A program made the translations under genes and the position numbers. The notes under the pieces were generated by a model. That model had not been told where the DNA came from. It made no database searches and saw nothing but the letters and a program-made list of their open reading frames with translations. From IMG/VR virus record IMGVR_UViG_3300048010_000288, positions 1 through 29,696 of that record: a stretch of DNA of 29,696 nt, one strand, 5' to 3'. Shown piece after piece: positions 7,061-13,580 of the stretch; position 1 is the first letter of the stretch, and every line of letters starts with the position of its first letter. This DNA is from a virus.

Positions 7061-7251
7061 CTGTAGTTACCGAAGAGCGTGGCCGTACAAATATTTATGC
7101 CATCGAACCTCCAATTATTATTATGTCACCTACTGATTATGAAGCCACCTACGGGTGGACTGACCGCGCTGAGCGCTGGAATGGTCGCCTAGCAATGCTG
7201 GGTGTGACCATCGCTATTGTTACACAATTGGTCGCCGGATCAATCTGGTAG
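7057..7251 (+). CDS. hli: High-light-inducible protein (Hli)
   Basis: A 64-aa single-helix chlorophyll-binding protein of the Hlip/ELIP family. The family motif [11 protein letters not shown] spans residues 39-49, with the chlorophyll-binding Glu39 and Asn42 and Arg44 visible, followed by a membrane helix (about 45-63). The N-terminal 35 residues are soluble and divergent. Hlips bind photosystem II assembly intermediates and dissipate excess energy, protecting new D1. The ATG overlaps the psbA stop by four bases, so the two photoprotective proteins are translationally coupled. A terminator-like hairpin follows the stop. Confidence 0.95.
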   Translation: MTVVTEERGRTNIYAIEPPIIIMSPTDYEATYGWTDRAERWNGRLAMLGVTIAIVTQLVAGSIW

Positions 7252-7266
7252 TCGGTATAGCCGACA

Positions 7267-7296
7267 GGGAGGTGCAAGCCCTCCCCTACCTATTTT
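7267..7296 (+). terminator. Intrinsic terminator-like hairpin after hli
   Basis: GGGAGG (7267-7272) pairs perfectly with CCTCCC (7280-7285) around a 7-base loop, and CTACCTATTTT follows. This closes the psbA-hli unit before the capsid leader. The T-run is short and begins a few bases after the stem, so termination may be partial. Confidence 0.55.
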
Positions 7297-7315
7297 GCCA
7301 CTAGGCCCAGTACGC

Positions 7316-7392
7316 TGGACAACCTTTTGGCGAAAGCTTTCGCTCAAGTTATAGAGCAATGTCCAACAAATTAAATAACTCTGTGCACAGAG
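7316..7392 (+). promoter_or_regulatory. Structured capsid-gene leader with two 14-bp palindromes
   Basis: In the gap between hli and the capsid gene, TGGACA (7316-7321) is complementary to TGTCCA (7360-7365) and encloses a perfect 14-bp palindrome, GCGAAAGCTTTCGC (7330-7343). A second perfect 14-bp palindrome, CTCTGTGCACAGAG (7379-7392), follows 35 bases before the capsid ATG. In RNA each palindrome gives a 5-bp stem with a 4-base loop. They could be RNase III processing or mRNA-stabilising hairpins for the most abundant virion protein, or part of a phage RNA polymerase promoter; the sequence alone does not decide. Confidence 0.5.
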
Positions 7393-7426
7393 GCTGCTCC
7401 ATTGTCAACCTCTTTAATCAATTACA

Positions 7427-8428
7427 ATGACTTATTCAGCTTTCCAGGGTAACAACGTAGCCGACGGCTCACGTACTCCCTCACAAAACTATGACACTCG
7501 TTACGCAACAGCTCTGAAGCTGTTCTCCGGCGAAGTGTTCAACGCTTTCAATGACGCCACGATCTTCAAGGGCCTTGTTCGTAACTACAGCCTCCGTGGC
7601 GGTAAGAGCAAGCAGTTCTTGCTGACTGGCAAGCTCGGCGCTGGGTACCATACCCCTGGCACGGCTATCGGACCCGACGCTGGTCTGAAGTCGAACGAGA
7701 AGACCATCGTGATGGATCAACTGCTGTATTCCAGCCAGTTCGTCTATGACCTGGATGAAATCCTCAGCCAGTGGTCTGCTCGCTCTGAGATCTCCAAGCA
7801 AATCGGTGAAGCTCTGGCCCTGCACTACGATGATCGTATTGCTCGTGTTCTCGCCAAAGGCGCTACCGAATCTTCTGTTGTTACTGGTGAGCCTGGTGGC
7901 TTCCAGGTGAACATCGGTGCTGGTAACACCAACAACGCTCAGGCTCTGGTTGACGGCTTCTTTGAAGCTGCAGCTGTGCTTGATGAGCGTTCTGCTCCTC
8001 AGGACGGACGCTGTGCTGTGCTGTCTCCCCGTCAGTACTACTCCCTTATCTCCTCTGTTGATACCAACATCCTGAACCGTGAAATCGGTAATACCCAGGG
8101 TGATATGAACAGCGGCAAGGGTCTCTACAGCATCGCTGGCATTCGCATCTATAAGTCCAACGTTCTGGCTGGCCAGTACGGCAAGGATGCAACTGCTAAC
8201 GCTGCCGTGACCGGTGAAGAGAACGACTACGTGGTGGACAACTCCGCCCTGGCCGGTCTCGTCTTCCACCGTGAAGCTGCTGGCACTGTTGAGGCTATTG
8301 GTCCCAGCATTGAAACCACTTCCGGTGACTACCACGTCCAGTATCAGGGCGACCTGATCGTGGGCAAACTCGCTATGGGTGCTGACACCCTGCGTGTGTC
8401 TGTTGCAGGCTCCCTCCAGGCTGCCTGA
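7427..8428 (+). CDS. Major capsid protein, T7 gp10-like
   Basis: A 333-aa HK97-fold coat protein (T7 gp10A is 345 aa). Typical features are the N-terminal YATALKLFSGEVFNAFNDATIF segment, the FLLTGKLGAGYHTPGT region at about 64-79, a long spine-helix region (SARSEISKQIGEALALHYDDRIARVLAKGA), and the RCAVLSPRQYYSLI block near 198-211. It is placed after scaffold (with the photosynthesis island between) and before tail tubular A. Codon use is strongly biased toward C-ending codons, as expected for the most abundant product; this also creates a long spurious reverse-strand open frame. No Shine-Dalgarno is visible; the leader is AT-rich. Confidence 0.95.
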   Translation: MTYSAFQGNNVADGSRTPSQNYDTRYATALKLFSGEVFNAFNDATIFKGLVRNYSLRGGKSKQFLLTGKLGAGYHTPGTAIGPDAGLKSNEKTIVMDQLLYSSQFVYDLDEILSQWSARSEISKQIGEALALHYDDRIARVLAKGATESSVVTGEPGGFQVNIGAGNTNNAQALVDGFFEAAAVLDERSAPQDGRCAVLSPRQYYSLISSVDTNILNREIGNTQGDMNSGKGLYSIAGIRIYKSNVLAGQYGKDATANAAVTGEENDYVVDNSALAGLVFHREAAGTVEAIGPSIETTSGDYHVQYQGDLIVGKLAMGADTLRVSVAGSLQAA

Positions 8429-8435
8429 TTTACAA

Positions 8436-8462
8436 CCCCTGAGACCTTCGGGTCTCTCGGGG
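8436..8462 (+). terminator. Post-capsid hairpin (position of T7 T-phi)
   Basis: CCCC (8436-8439) and GAGACC (8441-8446) pair with GGTCTC (8451-8456) and GGGG (8459-8462) around a TTCG tetraloop, with a small internal loop. It lies eight bases after the capsid stop, where T7 has its class III terminator. It lacks a strong T-run, so it may attenuate, or protect the 3' end of capsid mRNA, rather than stop all transcription. Confidence 0.65.
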
Positions 8463-8484
8463 CTCATCATTCCCTAGAAATTAA

Positions 8485-9096
8485 ATGGCTCTAACTACAA
8501 CTAAACTGGATGCTGTAAACACCATCCTTTCTAATATCGGTCAATCCCCTGTAGTAGATCTGACCAGTGGAAACCCCATCGTTGAGATGGCGGAGATAAC
8601 ACTTGATGAGATCTCTCGTACCGTGCAGTCTGAAGGTTGGATCTTCAACACTGAGTACGACTATCCTTTCAATATGGATGCAAATAATGAAGTAGCCATT
8701 CCTGTGAATGTCTTACAGTGTGACCTTCCTGTAGGCTCCGGTTGTAGTACATCAAGACGTGATGGCAAACTTTACAATCGTTCAGAGCATACCTACGACC
8801 TATCTAATTACGCCTCTGATGGTGTGGTGAAATGTGACGTCGTTTGGATCTTTGAGTTTATGGATCTGCCTGAGGCTATCAAAAACTACATCATTATTCG
8901 TGCTGCTAATGTCTTCGCAGGCCGTGCTGTGGGCTCTACTGAGGCTGTTAAATTTGGTCAGCAAGAGGAAACTCTAGCCCGTGCTGGCGCTATTGAATAT
9001 GAAACTCAACAGGGTGATTACAGTATTTTTGGGGATACTCGTGCAATCAATACCTATCGTTCATATCGTCCCCGCTCTACTGTCTATCGTTATTGA
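8485..9096 (+). CDS. Tail tubular protein A, T7 gp11-like
   Basis: A 203-aa protein (T7 gp11 is 196 aa) that forms the ring joining portal to the nozzle. Typical N-terminus TTKLDAVNTILSNIGQSPVVDL, then EISRTVQSEGWIFNTEYDYPF (about 42-62), and a C-terminal half with IKNYIIIRAANVFAGRAVGS and the ending RAINTYRSYRP. It follows the post-capsid hairpin and precedes tail tubular B with a three-base spacing, as in other T7-like phages. Confidence 0.93.
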   Translation: MALTTTKLDAVNTILSNIGQSPVVDLTSGNPIVEMAEITLDEISRTVQSEGWIFNTEYDYPFNMDANNEVAIPVNVLQCDLPVGSGCSTSRRDGKLYNRSEHTYDLSNYASDGVVKCDVVWIFEFMDLPEAIKNYIIIRAANVFAGRAVGSTEAVKFGQQEETLARAGAIEYETQQGDYSIFGDTRAINTYRSYRPRSTVYRY

Positions 9097-9098
9097 TT

Positions 9099-12000
9099 AT
9101 GGCTGCTATTTCTCAATCAATTCCCACTCTATTAGGTGGGGTTAGTCAGCAGCCTGATCCGATCAAGCTACCTGGACAAGTCAGGAAGGCTGATAATGTC
9201 TATCTTGATCCTACATTTGGCTGCGTTAAAAGGCCTCCCACTAGATACGTCGCCGCTCTTGGTGACAACAACATTCCCGAAAATGCTAAATGGTTTCCTA
9301 TCTTTAGAGACAATAACGAACGCTATTTAGCTTGTTGTTATGAGGATCAGACTAAATCACCTAAAACTCGATTTCGTGTCTGGGAAGCTGATTCTGGTAT
9401 TGAAAGAAATGTCCAGTATGGTGACAATGTAGGCAACTATATAAATCCTGGTAACTTCAGAAGACTAGAGTTTCTCACAATTAACGACTATACGTTTATT
9501 GTAAACCCTAGCGTGCAAGTCTCCATGTCAAGTGGAGGAAGGGTTCCTCAAAAGAAAAATGAGGCTCTTATAGTCATCAACCAAATTGGCTATAATACTA
9601 CCTATGCTGTTGATCTTCTAAAAGAAGACGAGGACTTACAGCAGACTGAAGAAACCCGAGCCACTGAAATTGGTGTTTCTCCTGGCAGCTGGGAAGATGA
9701 TGATCAAGACGGTAGCTGTGGGGCTTCAGGTGTACAAGAATACACTGAATCCAATGGACTTAGGTATCGCCTTACTGTTAATTGCCAGCCTACACAGGTT
9801 ACTGAGTATAAGGAAGGCCAAACTTATCCCACTCAAGTTGCTTTACAGAACACATCAGAGCGACAATTCGCGGATTGGGCTGCAATTCAATTCGGCAATC
9901 CTAAAGAGGTTGCACCTAACTCCTATGCCTATACAACCATCAATATGACGATGGATGGTAAGGACATTGGGCTTCGAGTTGAAGGGCGTGCCGTCAAGAT
10001 ATGCAAGTATGGTGAAACTAGCGAGGGTTCTGCTAAAAACCGAATGTTCTGGTCTTTTAGCTCAGCTGATGTTATTAGTTACCAGAACGCCGCAGATAAT
10101 AATAAGAAGCCTTGGGCTATAGGTAATGATGGAAAAACCAAAGTCACAGCAGGTGCTGATGTGGGAGCCGGTTATTCAGCAGATGGCCTTGACGTCTGTA
10201 ATGATAATGGAAAGGTTCTTTCTGCTGGAACCGATAGAGAAATTGAATTCGAAGTTGTTGCAATCGACAAAGGTCCTAAGACACCTGAATATAGTTACAA
10301 GTCAGTCTATAGTGCAAGTGTTCAGCTTTTGAATGGTGGTGTTGGTCCTAAAAAGGGGGATATTTACGAACAAACCTTTAAGGGTAAGCTCTATAAAATC
10401 CGTGTTAGGGACATCGAAAAAACTTATGTCTATAAGTCTGACGCTTCGGTAAGCTTTACCACTCCCTCAGATATTACTGGAGGTCCTTTAGATGTGGCGT
10501 CTATTGCTGGTGCTTTAGTTACACAGATCAATGCACTTGATGGATGGGAGGCTGAAGTCACTGGTAACGTTATCAAGGTTGTCAAGACAAACGGTACATC
10601 ATTCAACATATCAGCTAGAGGGGGCTCTACTGAAAATGCTATGTATGGCATCAAGAATGTTGTCAATGACATTTCTAAGCTGCCGACGGTTGGTTTTGAC
10701 GGGGTTGTTCTTAAAGTAATGAACTCTGTTGATACTGAAGCGGATGATTACTATGTAGAGTTTGTCACGACAGATGGCATCCCGGGAGCTGGTAGTTGGT
10801 CTGAAACTGCCAAACCAGGTATTCAGACAAGTCTAAATGCTTCCACAATGCCTCACGCATTAAAGCGGAAGCCTAATGGAAACTTCAAAATCATATCACT
10901 AGAAGGTACTGATGATGAGGACCCAATTGCCTGGGCCAACAGGACTGTTGGCGATGATGATACTAACCCTATTCCAACCTTTGTAGGTAAGGCCTTAAAT
11001 AATATGGTCTTCCACATGAACCGTTTTGGGTTCTTGTCAGAGGATACTGTAACTCTTTCCCAGGCCGGTGATTATTTCAATTTCTTTGTGGGCTCTGCTA
11101 TTGCTGTTAGTGATGCTGATCCGATAGATATGGCGGCCACCTCTACTAGACCTGCAAACTTAAAAGCAGGTATTAGTACTGCCAGTGGTTTGATACTGTT
11201 TTCAACAGATGCTCAATTCCTTATGGATACCAGGGATGTGGCTTTTGGCCCATCTACGGTTCAAATAAATGAGGTTTCAAATTATGCCTACAGGTCAGAG
11301 GTGAACCCCATTGAAGTTGGAACTTCTATATTTTTTGCGTCAAACTCGACAAACTTCTCAAAAGTATTTGAGATGTCTATTGAGTCAATTGGCTCTACTC
11401 CACAAGTTGCCGAGGATACTAGGATTGTGCCTGAGTATGTTCCCAAAGGCCTCATGTGGGCGGCTGCTAGCTCCAATAACAACCTAGCCCTGATGGGCAC
11501 GGGACAGCGAAATGTATATTGCTTTAAGTATTGGAATCAGGGTAAAGAGAGAGCGTTGGCTGGTTGGTTTAGGTGGAAATTTGATTTCGACATCAAACTC
11601 ATAGAATTCTATGATGATGTGGCCTATCTAATCATGCGTAATGAATTGACGGGGGCATACATTATATCTACCATGAATCTCATGGATGACCCTGATGTTG
11701 CTACCATCTGGTCTGATGATAGAAGCTTTGAGCCTCGTCTTGATGTTTATGCCCCAAGTGAGGATCTAGCTATTAAGGATGGTCCTACTGTTGATGGCCA
11801 ACCTACTAGAAAGATCAGACTGCCTGACGGGGCTTACTATGGCCAAGATTTAGCCTATCTCCAATTTACTAAATCCAGAGGTACATTCTTCTCTGCCTTC
11901 CCAATTGTGGATCGTGTTGACGGCACCGCTTGGGTACGTGTTCCATTGACTGTGCTTGAAGCAAGCAACGATTTTAACTTAGGTATGACTTACACAATGG

Positions 12001-12347
12001 AAGTCGAACTACCTGGTTTCTATGCTAAGTCTGACGAAAAGGTTGATAGAGTCAATATACCAATGATTGAAACGGTCAACATTGAACTTTATCTTTCTGG
12101 AAGCTACACTGTTAGTCTGGAGAAGCTTGGGTATGAAGATCGTATACTTTACTTTGACGCTAAAGAAGCTGATGTCTACTTAGCTGATAAGAACCCTATC
12201 GTTGAGACATCAAAGAAAGAGTTACACGTCTTCAGTCGTGGTGACCATGCCTCAGTCACAATCGTTAGTGAAGACCCACTCCCAGCCGGTATCACTGGAT
12301 ATACCTGGGAGGGACATTATAGCACTAGAGGCATCACAAGAATCTAA
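9099..12347 (+). CDS. Tail tubular protein B (nozzle), T7 gp12-like
   Basis: A 1082-aa nozzle protein. The N-terminus (AAISQSIPTLLGGVSQQPDPIKLPGQ) is diagnostic of the gp12 family, and conserved blocks continue through a central FHMNRFGFLSEDTVTLSQAGDYFNFF region (about 632-657). It is clearly longer than T7 gp12 (794 aa); the extra length is mostly in the first 600 residues, suggesting inserted decoration or surface domains. ATG 9099 is chosen because it gives the conserved start; an in-frame TTG at 9093 overlaps the gp11 stop and is less likely. Codon use is more A/T-ending than in the capsid gene, consistent with lower expression. Confidence 0.93.
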   Translation: MAAISQSIPTLLGGVSQQPDPIKLPGQVRKADNVYLDPTFGCVKRPPTRYVAALGDNNIPENAKWFPIFRDNNERYLACCYEDQTKSPKTRFRVWEADSGIERNVQYGDNVGNYINPGNFRRLEFLTINDYTFIVNPSVQVSMSSGGRVPQKKNEALIVINQIGYNTTYAVDLLKEDEDLQQTEETRATEIGVSPGSWEDDDQDGSCGASGVQEYTESNGLRYRLTVNCQPTQVTEYKEGQTYPTQVALQNTSERQFADWAAIQFGNPKEVAPNSYAYTTINMTMDGKDIGLRVEGRAVKICKYGETSEGSAKNRMFWSFSSADVISYQNAADNNKKPWAIGNDGKTKVTAGADVGAGYSADGLDVCNDNGKVLSAGTDREIEFEVVAIDKGPKTPEYSYKSVYSASVQLLNGGVGPKKGDIYEQTFKGKLYKIRVRDIEKTYVYKSDASVSFTTPSDITGGPLDVASIAGALVTQINALDGWEAEVTGNVIKVVKTNGTSFNISARGGSTENAMYGIKNVVNDISKLPTVGFDGVVLKVMNSVDTEADDYYVEFVTTDGIPGAGSWSETAKPGIQTSLNASTMPHALKRKPNGNFKIISLEGTDDEDPIAWANRTVGDDDTNPIPTFVGKALNNMVFHMNRFGFLSEDTVTLSQAGDYFNFFVGSAIAVSDADPIDMAATSTRPANLKAGISTASGLILFSTDAQFLMDTRDVAFGPSTVQINEVSNYAYRSEVNPIEVGTSIFFASNSTNFSKVFEMSIESIGSTPQVAEDTRIVPEYVPKGLMWAAASSNNNLALMGTGQRNVYCFKYWNQGKERALAGWFRWKFDFDIKLIEFYDDVAYLIMRNELTGAYIISTMNLMDDPDVATIWSDDRSFEPRLDVYAPSEDLAIKDGPTVDGQPTRKIRLPDGAYYGQDLAYLQFTKSRGTFFSAFPIVDRVDGTAWVRVPLTVLEASNDFNLGMTYTMEVELPGFYAKSDEKVDRVNIPMIETVNIELYLSGSYTVSLEKLGYEDRILYFDAKEADVYLADKNPIVETSKKELHVFSRGDHASVTIVSEDPLPAGITGYTWEGHYSTRGITRI

Positions 12348-12349
12348 CA

Positions 12350-12793
12350 ATGAGACAGTACCAACCCGCTACCTTCCGGGATGGGGTAACTGTTGCTAAG
12401 AACATTCGCAAGGAAGACCTACAGGAGATAAGAGGCTTAGGTTTTGACCTAGTCAATATCCCTGTAGGTGTCCTCACCAGTGAACACGCCACTGTCTTCT
12501 ATACCCGAGAGGGTGTGGTGGCAGGGTGTGCTGGTGTGAATCGTGAAGAAGGCAACGTAGGCCGCATCTGGATGTTATGCACCGAAGCAATTCACAAGGA
12601 ACCTATAACCTTTGTGCGTCAGGCCAAGTCATGGCTCAGAGATATCGAGAATGATTATCGGCTGCTGTGGAACCTCGCAGACGCCAGGAACCACGTCCAC
12701 CACAAACTTCTACGCCACTTAGGTTTTAAGGCTCTCAGAGCTGTGCCTATTGGCGATACTAATTACTATGAAATTGTAAGACTATGTGTGTAG
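12350..12793 (+). CDS. GNAT-like internal virion protein, T7 gp13-like
   Basis: A 147-aa protein in the T7 gene 13 position (138 aa in T7). The pattern of a central beta region (TVFYTREGVVAGCAGVN, then VGRIWMLCTEAI), a helix (FVRQAKSWLRDIENDY), and the ending LADARNHVHHKLLRHLGFK fits an acetyltransferase (GNAT) fold, as in gp13 homologues of T7-like phages. In T7 gp13 is needed for correct virion maturation; catalytic activity has not been shown by sequence alone. The gene overlaps the next by ten bases. Confidence 0.8.
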   Translation: MRQYQPATFRDGVTVAKNIRKEDLQEIRGLGFDLVNIPVGVLTSEHATVFYTREGVVAGCAGVNREEGNVGRIWMLCTEAIHKEPITFVRQAKSWLRDIENDYRLLWNLADARNHVHHKLLRHLGFKALRAVPIGDTNYYEIVRLCV

Positions 12794-13578
12794 CAGCAGC
12801 GGCAATCCCTGCGGTCTCGTTAGCTATCTCTGCTGTTAGTACCGTTGCCTCCATTGGTATGGGGGTGATGTCTGCTCAACAGCAGGCAGCACAGGCCCAG
12901 GCATCACTCAACATGCAGGCCCAACAGGCCGAAAGACAGCAGCAAATGCAGTATCAAAGTATGCTGCAAGGCCAAGAACAGCAAAGAGCATCCCTGCTTC
13001 AGAGGCAGAATCAAAGTGCTCAACAGTACAACTTACAGGTCCAGCAATCTAATCAACAGATTCTAGACCAATATAACCAACAACAACGTCAGGTACGCCA
13101 AGAGCGCGAGAACCTGATGAATAAACATTCAGCCGACAAGGTCCTTTATCAACAATCAAGGGAGACCGCTGAAGAGCAGCAACGCCTCAACAATGAAGCC
13201 GCTAACCGTGTTTACATGGGTGAGCAGGCCAAAATCTCAGAGGCTAGAGCAGCAGCAGCCTTTGAAGCCCAGAGCATCCTTGCCAAGTCTATTGGCGCTA
13301 AAGGAACAATCATGGCTTCAGGACGCAGTGGTCAAAGTGTCGGTTTGCTTGTCAATGATGTCGAACGTCAAGCAGGCTTCGCTAAGGCGCAAGAACTTGC
13401 AATGGCAGACAAGAAAGTTGAACAGGCAGAAATTGCAATGGAGGGAGCTTTCCTTCAAGCAGAGGGTGACAATGCTGCGGCACAAGGCAATATTGCCTGG
13501 AACCCATCCCTACCTTCAATGCCGGAGATGCCAGGTCTACCGAGCTTTATTGATGGAAGTAAATTTAGCATCGCTTAA
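12784..13578 (+). CDS. Internal virion protein B, T7 gp14-like
   Basis: A 264-aa ejection protein (T7 gp14 is 196 aa). An N-terminal hydrophobic segment (residues about 3-30, AAAAIPAVSLAISAVSTVAS then a Gly/Met-rich stretch) is followed by a long Gln-rich helical region (about 33-120) and a second helical part ending near 228. In T7 gp14 leaves the head and forms the outer-membrane part of the trans-envelope channel; the hydrophobic N-terminus here fits insertion into a membrane. It overlaps gp13 and is followed two bases later by the gp15 homologue. Confidence 0.88.
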   Translation: MCVAAAAIPAVSLAISAVSTVASIGMGVMSAQQQAAQAQASLNMQAQQAERQQQMQYQSMLQGQEQQRASLLQRQNQSAQQYNLQVQQSNQQILDQYNQQQRQVRQERENLMNKHSADKVLYQQSRETAEEQQRLNNEAANRVYMGEQAKISEARAAAAFEAQSILAKSIGAKGTIMASGRSGQSVGLLVNDVERQAGFAKAQELAMADKKVEQAEIAMEGAFLQAEGDNAAAQGNIAWNPSLPSMPEMPGLPSFIDGSKFSIA

Positions 13579-13580
13579 AC

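Noticed and set aside
8380-8440. T7-like -1 frameshift giving a longer minor capsid protein
   Set aside because: No slippery heptamer is seen near the capsid stop, and the terminator hairpin follows after eight bases.
7481-8470. 329-codon open frame on the minus strand across the capsid gene
   Set aside because: It mirrors the strongly biased codons of the capsid gene, has low-complexity Ser/Val/Gly content, no recognisable domain, and runs through the post-capsid terminator; an artefact of codon bias.
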